From Hepsetus odoe (Eukaryota > Chordata > Actinopteri > Characiformes > Hepsetidae): a stretch of DNA of 64,000 bases. The stretch is from positions 28,927,687 to 28,991,686 of the forward strand of contig CM029372.1 of the NCBI GenBank assembly GCA_017165825.1, in the 5' to 3' direction. Below are positions 1 to 8,674 of this stretch, piece by piece. The notes beneath the pieces are model-generated. The model was not told the DNA's origin, made no database searches, and worked only from the letters and a program-made list of their open reading frames with translations. The translations under genes and the position numbers were made by a program. How positions within the stretch are numbered: position 1 is the first letter of the stretch; the number at the start of each line of letters is the position of its first letter.

Positions 1-740
1 AACTCCTCCAGCTTATCTAGCAGTGTAGCATGGCTGGTTTTGCCTAAACTCATCCCTATACTTCAAACAGCCTTGAAGCATTAGATCATTTTGTAACCCT
101 CCTTCAACAGTTTTCCTTCCTGCATTAATTTGTTAGGTAAATTGGTATGGGTGGAGAAACATGGAGATGACTGATTGACTGGTGTGTCCATGGTTCAGCC
201 TGGTTGGTGTTTTGTTGAATGTGTTCTATGTCTAAAGAGAAGGACAACAGGAGAACCACCAGTTCAAATGAGCACGGCGCTTGTGCACTGGGCAGCCCAA
301 CGTGTCGTGATGGCATGTATCGAGTACAGACACTGGTTTAAATTCACTCTGCAGATAGAAGGATCTATCACCAGCAGTTCTAGATCTCCTGAACAGTTTT
401 TATAAAGCTTTACTATGGACCATGATGAAAACAACATAGAACAAAGTACAGTAGGACAGTATAGCACTGTACGACAGAGTAACAGAAACAACAATAGTAA
501 TAACATTAATTATAATTGTTATTTATGTAGCTTTCTCAAACCCAAGGTCACTTTTCACAGCACAAGATATAAATTAAAAACAAAATTAAATAAAACAGTT
601 AACACTAAACACAACGACAGAGAAAAACAAACAGCAGAATTTGGAAATCAAGAACAGGGAGAAGTGGAGCAGAACAGACTGAAGAGATGAGTCTTTAACT
701 GAGTTCTGAAGAGGGACAGAGAGGATGTTCAGAGAGTATG
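1..740. other. No gene recognised
   Basis: Short overlapping open frames are present on both strands, but none has a recognisable domain, splice context or coding bias. The stretch around 490-620 is A-rich. I see no supported feature here. Confidence 0.5.
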
Positions 741-754
741 TTAGGAGGAAGTGT

Positions 755-910
755 TGAGGGAATTCCAGAGTTTAGGGGCAGCAACACTAAATGATCTACC
801 ACTCATGGTGGCTAACCTGGATTTGGGAACTGTGAGTAGCCTGGTACCGGAGGAATACAATGAGCGGGTAGGAGTGTATGAATGGAGTAATTCAGTGAGG
901 TATGGAGGAG
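755..910 (-). mobile_element. LINE reverse transcriptase C-terminal fragment
   Basis: Read on the minus strand this encodes a segment with YLTELLHSYTPTRSL, then LLTVPKSRL, then FSVAAPKLWNSL. This series is characteristic of the conserved end of L2-type LINE reverse transcriptases in fish. Only about 50 residues remain and no other part of the element is adjacent, so it is an old fragment. Family assignment is by motif memory. Confidence 0.6.
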
Positions 911-1296
911 ATATACTCCAAAGACAACATTGACAGTATTGTGCCATGAGGTACCAATCTGTACATTCAAAAACCATGTCTTGTTCCCACACACCATTGC
1001 CATTAGGGGGTGGTTGGGTAGTCCTAGGCCTTAGCCTAGTGAGGGAACAAGGAACTCATTGGCCTGAGCTTAGCCTTCATCATATGGAAAGATCAGACGC
1101 CTCTTTTCACCACTCTTGCCATCTCCTTGCTAGCTTGTGGGTAAGGCCTGTAATATATCTGGAGTATCTTTAATCTCATTACTCAGCTTGACATGGAGCT
1201 GTAGACGGCAGTCTGGAGGTTCTTGGTGGTTTTCAGTTCAAAACGTCTGTGGCTGTGATTGATCATACCAAGTCTGTTTTCATTTTTATCTTTCAG

Positions 1297-3189
1297 AGAG
1301 AAATGACTTCCTGTAAGTCTTCATCTGATTCCACTGCTCAACTGCTCACACAGTTAAAATTCACTTCTACAAGTACTTCATTAAACGCCCCTGCAAGTGA
1401 TTTACTGAAGCCTGAAGAGGAATACCTGACACTGCTGAATTCAGAAGAGATCAAATATGAGAACGTTGTGTCCAGCATCTCCAGTCCTCTGGAAACCTAC
1501 TCTGCTACCCTTCATAACAACACAAATCTACGGACACAAAGTACAGACAGAGGGATAACTCCACGCTGCCTAGAGTGTGGAAAGAGTTTTACTGACAGGA
1601 ATAGTCTCAAAATACATCGGCGCATTCACACTGGAGAGAAACCATATCGCTGCTCAGACTGTGGGAAGAGTTTCAGAGAGAGGAGTTCCTTCAAAACACA
1701 CCAGCGCATTCACACCGGAGAGAAACCGTATCACTGCTCAGACTGTGGGAAGAGCTTTATAAAACAGAGCACTCTCCAGATACACAAACGCATTCACACC
1801 GGTGAGAAACCCTATCAGTGCTCAGAGTGTGGACAGAGCTTTATTAGACTGAGTACTTTACAAGTACACCAGCGCATCCACACGGGACTGACACCGTATC
1901 AGTGCTCAGAGTGTGGGAAGAGCTTTACAGTCCTGAAAAGCCTCCAGGTACACCAGCGCATCCACACCGGAGAGAAACCCTATTTCTGCTCAGAGTGCTG
2001 GAAGAGCTTTACGAGACAGAGTGAGCTCCAGGTACACCAGCGCATTCACACCGGAGAGAAACCGTATTACTGCTCAGACTGTGAGAAGAGTTTCGCAAGG
2101 CGGACTGATCTCCAAAGACACCGCCGCATCCATACAGGTGAGAAACCGTATCAGTGCCAAGAGTGTGGACAGAGCTTTCGTGAAAGCGGGACCCTCAAAA
2201 CACACCAGCGCATTCACACCGGAGAGAAACCATATGAATGCTCAGAGTGTGGACAGAGGTTTAGAGAGAGGGGGACCCTGAAAACACACCAGCGCATTCA
2301 CACCGGAGTGAAACCGTATCACTGTCCAGAGTGTGGACAGAGCTTCACCAACAGACGGAATTTCCAGGCACACCAGCGCATCCATACGGGAGAGAAACCG
2401 TTTCAGTGCTCAGAGTGCGGACAGAGCTTTACTGCACAGAATCACCTGCAAACTCACGAGAGGATTCACACCGGAGAGAAGCCCTATCACTGCTCAGAGT
2501 GCGGGAAGAGGTTCACCAGACTTATCAATCTGCAGATACACCAGCGGATTCACACCGGAGAGAAGCCGTATCACTGCTCCGAGTGTGGACAGAGCTTCAG
2601 AGAGAGCGGCACCTTCAAGAAGCACCGACGCATTCACACCGGAGAGAAACCCTATCACTGCTCAGTGTGTGGACAGAATTTTCGAGAGAAGTGTACCCTC
2701 AAATCACACCAGCGCATTCACACCGGAGAGAAACCGTATCACTGTCCAGAGTGTGGACAGAGCTTCACCAACAGACGGAATTTCCAGGCACACCAGCGCA
2801 TCCATACGGGAGAGAAACCGTATCAGTGCCAAGAGTGTGGACAGAGCTTTACTGCACAGGGAAATCTCCGAGCACACGAGAGGATTCACACCGGAGAGAA
2901 GCCCTATCACTGCCCAGACTGTGGGAAGAGATTCACCAGGCAGACTAATCTTCAAGTTCATCAGCGGATTCACACCGGAGAGAAACCCTATCAGTGTCTG
3001 GAGTGTGGACAGAGCTTCAGAGAGAGCGGCACCCTCAAAAAACACCAACGCATTCACACCGGAGAGAGACAGTTTCACTGCTCAGACTGTGGACAAGGTT
3101 TCACCAAACAGAGTAGTCTCCAAAGACACCAGAGCAGAAACTGTATCACTGTTCAGAGGGTGGGAGGAGCTTTAGACGTCCAAATATAA
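1297..3189 (+). CDS. C2H2 zinc-finger protein, terminal exon
   Basis: This is probably a sequence-specific DNA-binding transcription factor of the large poly-zinc-finger class. The exon appears to start after a pyrimidine-rich acceptor ending in cag at 1296; the first internal ATG is at 1303, so the true start may lie there or in an upstream exon not identified. About 85 residues without a recognised domain (no KRAB seen) precede 18 complete C2H2 fingers at a strict 28-residue spacing with TGEKPY-type linkers. A nineteenth finger, CSDCGQGFTKQSSLQRHQ, ends the array and lacks a normal second histidine. Fingers 8-12 and 13-17 are near copies. Fingers 10 and 15 are identical through the recognition helix (TNRRNFQAH), so a 420-bp block was duplicated. 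The frame is open throughout. Other-frame ORFs over this region are shadows of the repeats. Confidence 0.93.
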   Translation, partial: REMTSCKSSSDSTAQLLTQLKFTSTSTSLNAPASDLLKPEEEYLTLLNSEEIKYENVVSSISSPLETYSATLHNNTNLRTQSTDRGITPRCLECGKSFTDRNSLKIHRRIHTGEKPYRCSDCGKSFRERSSFKTHQRIHTGEKPYHCSDCGKSFIKQSTLQIHKRIHTGEKPYQCSECGQSFIRLSTLQVHQRIHTGLTPYQCSECGKSFTVLKSLQVHQRIHTGEKPYFCSECWKSFTRQSELQVHQRIHTGEKPYYCSDCEKSFARRTDLQRHRRIHTGEKPYQCQECGQSFRESGTLKTHQRIHTGEKPYECSECGQRFRERGTLKTHQRIHTGVKPYHCPECGQSFTNRRNFQAHQRIHTGEKPFQCSECGQSFTAQNHLQTHERIHTGEKPYHCSECGKRFTRLINLQIHQRIHTGEKPYHCSECGQSFRESGTFKKHRRIHTGEKPYHCSVCGQNFREKCTLKSHQRIHTGEKPYHCPECGQSFTNRRNFQAHQRIHTGEKPYQCQECGQSFTAQGNLRAHERIHTGEKPYHCPDCGKRFTRQTNLQVHQRIHTGEKPYQCLECGQSFRESGTLKKHQRIHTGERQFHCSDCGQGFTKQSSLQRHQSRNCITVQRVGGALDVQI

Positions 3190-4110
3190 GGACAAAAAAC
3201 GCTACATTTAAGAGTGTGGGGCGGGGGGGGTTCTTTCATCTTCAAAATATTCATTTCAGAATACAAGTTAACGATCTGTAGTCTTATAACTCCATTTTTA
3301 TCCGTTTAATTATGTAATAAGACGTCTTCACGTAAGCGATGCAGTCAGATCGGACGTATTTAAGATCCCATCATCTCAGACTGATGCTGAATATTGAGTA
3401 TAAACATACTGTAATGAAACAATGTGAGATTCTGGATTCGTCCACTTCTGTAAGGACGTTTATGTAATATGGAAATGTAAAGTTCTCCACTGATGGAAAA
3501 GAAAATTGCGAATGTAATGTAGAATATGTAAATGTGTTCAAACATTTACAATATGAAAGAATTTGATTGAATGTCGTAGAAATTCAGGAGAGCTGAAGTG
3601 GAAAATGACGGAACATTTTTAATTGCAAATCGTGTATCAAAGTGCCGTTATTTGTAAAGCATGCACATTAACCCTGGTTTTAGAAAACGATCCTGTTTTT
3701 ATGTTGCAATGTAGCATGTTTATTCGCTTCTCTCCACCTTTCTTTCGATGCTAAACTTTATAAAGCCAGTGTAAACCTTTTTCATCTTTTTCATCGTATG
3801 TGTTCTTGGACGTTGTTAATTTTACAAAGGAAGGCATATATATATGTATATTTAAATCAAATTGGCATAAAACATAAATAAAGATGGAAAAGCAAACCCT
3901 GCGGCCAGAATTTCGCTGTGCCATGGATGGAAGGACTTTATCTCATACTGGGATCTCAGGAGGCCTGGGAGGAGAAGATCACTTTATCAAGGTGAGAATG
4001 AAGTGTGGGAGGGTAAAATGGAAAAGAACATTCTTTGGAAAGTTCAAACACGCCCTGGACTTCAGAGTGGTCTGATGTCTTCACTGTCCACTGTTACCTT
4101 GACGTGTGTC
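3190..4110 (+). other. Probable 3' UTR with AATAAA signal, then intergenic
   Basis: No coding frame is supported here. A canonical AATAAA lies at 3877-3882, about 690 bases after the zinc-finger stop, and is a plausible polyadenylation signal for that gene. The sequence before it is A/T-rich. Nothing recognisable follows up to the SINE near 4115. Confidence 0.45.
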
Positions 4111-4114
4111 TACG

Positions 4115-4275
4115 TCTATAAGCAGATGCTATATTTAGTAATTACAGGGACAGTCTCCAAGGAGCATCTCTGGGTTCTGCTCAGAAACCCAGTTTAGGTG
4201 CTGGAGCTGGGATTCAAACCTGTAACCGCTTGGTCCAAAGATAAGTAGTTTTTCACTAGACCACCACCCCTTCCA
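4115..4275 (-). mobile_element. tRNA-derived SINE, family B
   Basis: In reverse orientation it carries the B-family head (ggtggtggtctagtg-like), the anticodon-arm-like stretch and the 'ccagctccagca' body. It ends with the 'gactgtccctgtaat' segment seen in better copies at 34722, 45765 and 61275. It is diverged and lacks a clean tail. Confidence 0.65.
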
Positions 4276-4519
4276 CCAGGAGGACTCTCCCACCAGTCAG
4301 ATCTCCAAACTGAACTTCATCCTCAGAACACACCAGAAGTGAGACAAATCTGAGGCAGGCTTTTTATTTTATTGTTTCATATGTTTTGGGAGCTGCAGCT
4401 TTATGGCAGCCTAATTATCTGCTTTAGTTTGGTTAACAGTCGACTTTTCTTTGCTCAGAGATGTTTAAAGGGGGGCGCTTGCGTGAAGTGTGGGAGGTTA
4501 GGTATCTTTAAAAGGAAAA

Positions 4520-4762
4520 ATATTTCACATGTTGGCCACTTTATTGGAAACACCAGCCTTATACTTCTAGATCATGGTCACTGAAAGCCAAAACTTATCA
4601 CTTGCAATAAACGTTCTCTTTATATACACTCCTTGTGCATTCACTTTCTGGCCACATTATTGGAAACCCCTGCCTTGCATTTCCAATCCGTGGCCACTTT
4701 AATGGAAACACCCAGTTTTGTGCTTCCAAGCAGTGGCCACTTTAGTGGAAATGCCCAACTTT
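4520..4762 (+). repeat. Degenerate tandem repeat of a 'ggccactttattggaaacacc' motif
   Basis: Four copies of a motif near ggccactttattggaaacac occur about 55-75 bases apart, separated by variable sequence. This could be a degenerate minisatellite or a decayed DNA-transposon terminal motif. I cannot name the family. Confidence 0.5.
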
Positions 4763-5143
4763 CATATAATATATCATTTAAGTTTATATGCATCCAGGAA
4801 GTCATCACAGTGCTCCACTTTTTCCACATTTCTTCCAAAATGGATTAAATTCATTTTTACCTCAAAATTCTACCCACAACAACGTGGAAACGTTTGACTG
4901 AAACTTTTGCAATTATATACAAAAAATGTAAAACTGCTGAGCTTAGTCAATTTCACAAACAAATTTCACAACTAATGTTAGGACAGATTTACTCCCTGGT
5001 TCTCTGATCAGATCCTGACTTTATTCTCCAAATTTAAGCACCTTTAATTAAGGGTTAGCTCCGCCCACTCTCTCCTGTGATATCTGGGCAAACAGCTGGT
5101 TTCCTGAAGAATTTCACTAGAAGATCCTCTGCAGGTGAGTTAT
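4763..5143. other. No gene recognised
   Basis: A/T-rich sequence without a supported frame, RNA or repeat. Confidence 0.4.
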
Positions 5144-5144
5144 G

Positions 5145-5203
5145 TGGTCCTCCCTCTCCCCCAGTAGAACTGTCCTCTCTCTCTCTCTGGGTGTGTAGGG
5201 TGT
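5145..5203 (+). repeat. Single copy of the ~60-bp 'tggtcctccctctccccc' minisatellite unit
   Basis: This matches the unit tandemly repeated at 34489-34715 and, in reverse, at 59720-60090. It contains cctccctctccccc, then agtagaactgtcctctc and gggtgtgtagggtg. Here it is a single copy just 5' of a LINE. Confidence 0.7.
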
Positions 5204-5247
5204 TAATACTGGGAGCTGTAAATACTGCTCCCAGTTCATACAGACGT

Positions 5248-6650
5248 GAGAGGTGCATTGTGGGAAAGAGACCCAGACTGAACAAGCAGCGAACCTCGCG
5301 GCCTCAGACACAGTGTTTTCCTGATAAACTTCCACATTTAACGTAAGTGTTACTATGACGTCCTGTTTTGTGCTGTGTTTGTCGTGCGGCATGTACAGCG
5401 TAGACTGTCCGTCCAACCATGTAGACTCTTATACCTGTAGGAAATGTGTAACTGTAACGCAGTTGGAGGACAGGATTTGTGTTCTGGAGGGACATTAGCA
5501 CTTTATCACAGCGTAGTCAGACCGAGGGACGTGTAGTTCCGGCTCAGTTGGAGCCGCTGGCCCAGTTAGACTCGGCTGTAGACCTTCCGGGCCCAGTTAG
5601 ACTCGGCTGTAGACCCTCCGGGCCCAGTTAGACTCGGCTGTAGACCCTCCTGGCCCAACCGTAGTCGGTTTGGAGCCAGCACCAGCAGCATGTCCAAGGG
5701 AACGCTGGGTGACCGCCAAACGGGGGTCCAGGAGCTCAAAGAATGGACCTCCTGCACACCAGTCTTCAATTCGGCTGACGAACAGGTACTCTGCTCTCGG
5801 CAGCGCGCCTGCTGAAGCGGAGAAGGTGCTCATAATTGGCGACTCGATTGTTAGGAATGTTAGCGTTCCTAGCCGTCCTAAACCAGCGGTTTCGGTGAAA
5901 TGCCTCCCCGGGGCCAGAGTCTCTGACATCGAGGCACGATTGGACTCTTATTCCAGCAATGAAGTTCCTACCTTGGTTGTTCACGCTGGAACTAACGATA
6001 TAAAGTCCCAACAATCCGAGGTATTAAAGAGGAACTTCATCTCTATGTGTTCAAAGAAACCCAGGTTCCTTATAACACGGCATCCCCTATGTCACACATT
6101 AGCTTAGAATCTGCTCCCTGATTGGTTGTTAGGTTTGTGATGCTAGGTGACTTTAACATACATGTTGATACAGAGACGGATGCAGGTGCCAAAAGCTTCT
6201 TAACGTTCCTCGATTCTGTCGGTTGCACCCAGCATGTATCAGGACCTATCCATGTACAAGGACACACGCTAGATCTAATTATCTCGTATGGACTCGACAT
6301 TGATACTGTACTGGTCCACTCCTTAAATAAACTTTTTTCCGACCATTCTTTAACCATGTTTGAGATTAATATGTCTCCAGCGTACCTCAGTGAACGGACT
6401 AGTACAACACGACACCTAAACAGGACTAAATGTGTTCAGTTTATGGAGGCCATAACGGAGATAGATTTCACCTGTAACAAAACTGTTAATGACATCACCG
6501 ACATGTACAATACAGTAGTTGGGCAGATCCTTGATCAGGTCGCCCCAATTAAGATAAAGAAGGTCAGAACTATCAGGCACTCTCCCTGGTTCAGTGATCA
6601 CACACGGGCTGCTAAGCGGGAGTGTGGGATGCTTAGCAGCCCGTGCTGAA
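5248..6650 (+). mobile_element. L2-type LINE, 5' part, broken
   Basis: The 5' UTR (from ggtgcattgtgggaaag) and ORF1 match the fuller minus-strand copy at 40747-44657. ORF1 starts at 5355 (MTSCFVLCLSCGMYSVDC...) and carries the SGNH-esterase motifs GDSI and HAGTNDI. A 31-bp unit (cccagttagactcggctgta...) is present three times at about 5560-5655, adding 62 bases and breaking the ORF1 frame. At about 6055-6130 the esterase region is joined to the back half of the ORF2 endonuclease (LGDFNIHVD, FSDHSLTMFEI), so the ORF1 end and endonuclease start are deleted. It stops at about 6650 in a fold-back (see findings) and has no reverse transcriptase. It is a dead copy. Confidence 0.85.
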
Positions 6651-6746
6651 AAAAACAAAGTCTTCCTTTAGAATATACATCGCAATGCTTTTTATGTAAA
6701 AATGAAATCTTAGAAATAATGTGAAATTGTACTTTGCCAACTACAT

Positions 6747-7014
6747 GAAAGTGAAAAAAAGTGAAAGTGACAACCCTTGTCATTGCGAGGTCACAGCACA
6801 GCACACAGTGAACCACAACGAAATTGGACCTCTGCTTTTAACCCATGCACACAAACACCGTGCAGCAGGGGGCAGCTATTGAAAGCGCCCGAGGAGCAGT
6901 GATGGGAACGGTACCTTGCTCAAGGGTACCTCAGGGCAACCTACTGGTGAGGGAATCAAACCCACAATCTTCTGATACGGGGGCAACTCCCTCACTGCCA
7001 GGCCACCGCTGCCC
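6747..7014 (-). mobile_element. tRNA-derived SINE, family A, tail type ii
   Basis: In reverse it begins with gggcagcggtggcctggcag, a tRNA-like head with an A-box-like start. The 'aggtaccct(t)gagcaaggtacc' body follows. It ends in the tail reading, on this strand, gaaagtgacaacccttgtc. The tail differs from that of the copy at 31979. Confidence 0.85.
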
Positions 7015-7170
7015 TGTGCTGCCTGTCATGATAACGCTCCCCGTTCTGGGCCGCGAAATTCTTACTGCTGCAGTTTAGTTTAAAAGTAAACCTGAATGAA
7101 AGAAGTTGTCATTAATAACATCCCTGGTTCATGTGTCAGGCCTGTCCGGACTATCTAGACCAATGTAAAA

Positions 7171-7172
<2 letters not shown>

Positions 7173-7203
<31 letters not shown>
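7173..7203 (+). repeat. (GT)n microsatellite
   Basis: Uninterrupted GT dinucleotide run of about 15 units. Confidence 0.97.
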
Positions 7204-7204
<1 letters not shown>

Positions 7205-7299
7205 TTTGCCTTGCACTATATGCCTTGCAATGCAAATGTTCCTGTAATATAATGCAAATGCACATCGCAGCCCGACCACAGACACAACGAACTACAAAA

Positions 7300-8095
7300 G
7301 TTTAGGTTTTTAATTTTCCCATCTCCTTGTACTCCTGTCTACTTTCTTCATTTCTCTGACTGTCCCGCTTCTTCTTTGCCTCCCTCTTCTGTATAAACTC
7401 CTGGAAGTGATCTGCACCAATCAACACTCTCTCTCCCCTGGGTACACTCTCTATCACTTCATCTAACTCACTCCACAATTCTTCTTTCTCTTCCATCTCA
7501 CAAACAACTTGTGGAGCAGAAGCACTAACAACATTCATCATCACACCTTCAACTTCCAGCTTCAAACTCATCACCCTCCCTGACACCCTCTTCACTTCCA
7601 AAACACTCTCCACATTCTCTTCCTTCAGGATAACTCCTCCCCCATTCCTCCTTCCATCCACATCATGGTAGAACAGTTTAACCCCTCCTCCAGTACACCT
7701 GGCCTTACTACCCTTCCATCTAGTCTCTCACACACAGAAGATCAACCTTCCTTCTCTCCATCATATCAGCTCATTCTCTACCTTTACCAGTCATGCTGCC
7801 CACATTCAGAGTTCCTCCCTCACTTCCACTTTCCTCCACTTCTTTCTGTAGTCTAACAGTACTGGTGGTGGTCGTTGTTAACCCGGGCCTCGACCGATCC
7901 GGTATGGAATTCTGTATCATTGTCCGCATATTGATTTGGCAAAAGTTTTACACCGGATGCCCTTCCTGACGTAACCCTCCCCATTTATCCAGTACTGGGA
8001 CCAGCACGAAGAAATACACTGGCTTGTGCATCCCTAGAGGCTGGGTTACTCCTCACACATTCTGCTTTCTACCAATCCTGCCATTTCACGATCAC
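7300..8095 (-). mobile_element. RTE-type LINE, 5' UTR and endonuclease fragment
   Basis: The minus strand encodes RRNGGGVILKEE, then RVMSLKLEVEGVMMNVVSA and WSELDEVIESVPRGERVLIGAD, the apurinic-type endonuclease of fish RTE LINEs. The upstream minus-strand sequence (7870-8000) is the conserved RTE leader with gtcaggaagggcatccggtg, also found at 33272 and 54078. The frame breaks near 7660 and the copy is cut off shortly after the endonuclease's GAD motif. Confidence 0.8.
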
Positions 8096-8110
8096 ATACA
8101 GCTTACTTAT

Positions 8111-8240
8111 AATTCAATTCAATTCAATTCAATTTATTCTTGTATAGCGCCTTTTACAACAAAGTTGCCCCAAGGCACTTTACATTGATAACAGGTTAAT
8201 TCCTGCCCAAACACTGCAGATACTTTTAAAGGAGCAGAAC
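8111..8240 (-). mobile_element. L2-type LINE 3' tail fragment
   Basis: (aattc)n followed by tttattcttgtatagcgcc and caaagttgccccaaggcac is the reverse of the L2 3' end. The same end is seen at 40747 (-) and 50455-50689 (+). Only the last ~120 bases are present, typical of 5' truncation at target-primed reverse transcription. Confidence 0.8.
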
Positions 8241-8615
8241 ATTTGATTCTGTTTACAAAACTAAAAACCTTGAAAGGTGCTCTTCATTACAAATTTTCAA
8301 ACTCATTAAAAAATGTATTAATTCAAAAACATTCCAATTAAATAGTTTTTTTAATTTTTTAAAATTAATTTCTGCTAAGACTGCCTCCCACGTCCAGCTT
8401 TATCAGCTCATTTGCAGCCCTGGCCTGAATATAAAGGCAAATGAATGTAAGTTAAGAGATGAGATAAACAATCTGTTACTGTTAATGAACAAGGCTTTTG
8501 ATCTGTAACAGCCAATGGAGACATGAGGACAACAGGCACCCAGTGCGGGAACAGGGAGCAGGTCTAATGTGGAGCTGGTTGGTGGTTGGAGGTGACAGTG
8601 TGCTTGAAGGGGCCT
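8241..8615. other. Upstream region of the serine protease gene
   Basis: No gene is seen. A/T-rich at first, then unique sequence leading into the protease promoter. Confidence 0.4.
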
Positions 8616-8620
8616 GAAGG

Positions 8621-8627
8621 ATATAAA
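8621..8627 (+). promoter_or_regulatory. TATA-like box of the serine protease gene
   Basis: atataaac lies 54 bases before the protease ATG, at the spacing expected for a TATA box with a short 5' UTR starting around 8650. It is inferred from position and consensus only. Confidence 0.55.
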
Positions 8628-8674
8628 CTCCAGCAGACTGACCTCAGGATCAGACCTTCTGCAGGACGACCAGG

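Noticed and set aside
1577..3175. Several plus-strand frames overlapping the zinc-finger exon
   Set aside because: 84-base finger units keep all frames similar; these are shadows without their own motifs.
7665..7856. Plus-strand Ser/Pro-rich frame
   Set aside because: It is antisense to the RTE endonuclease region.
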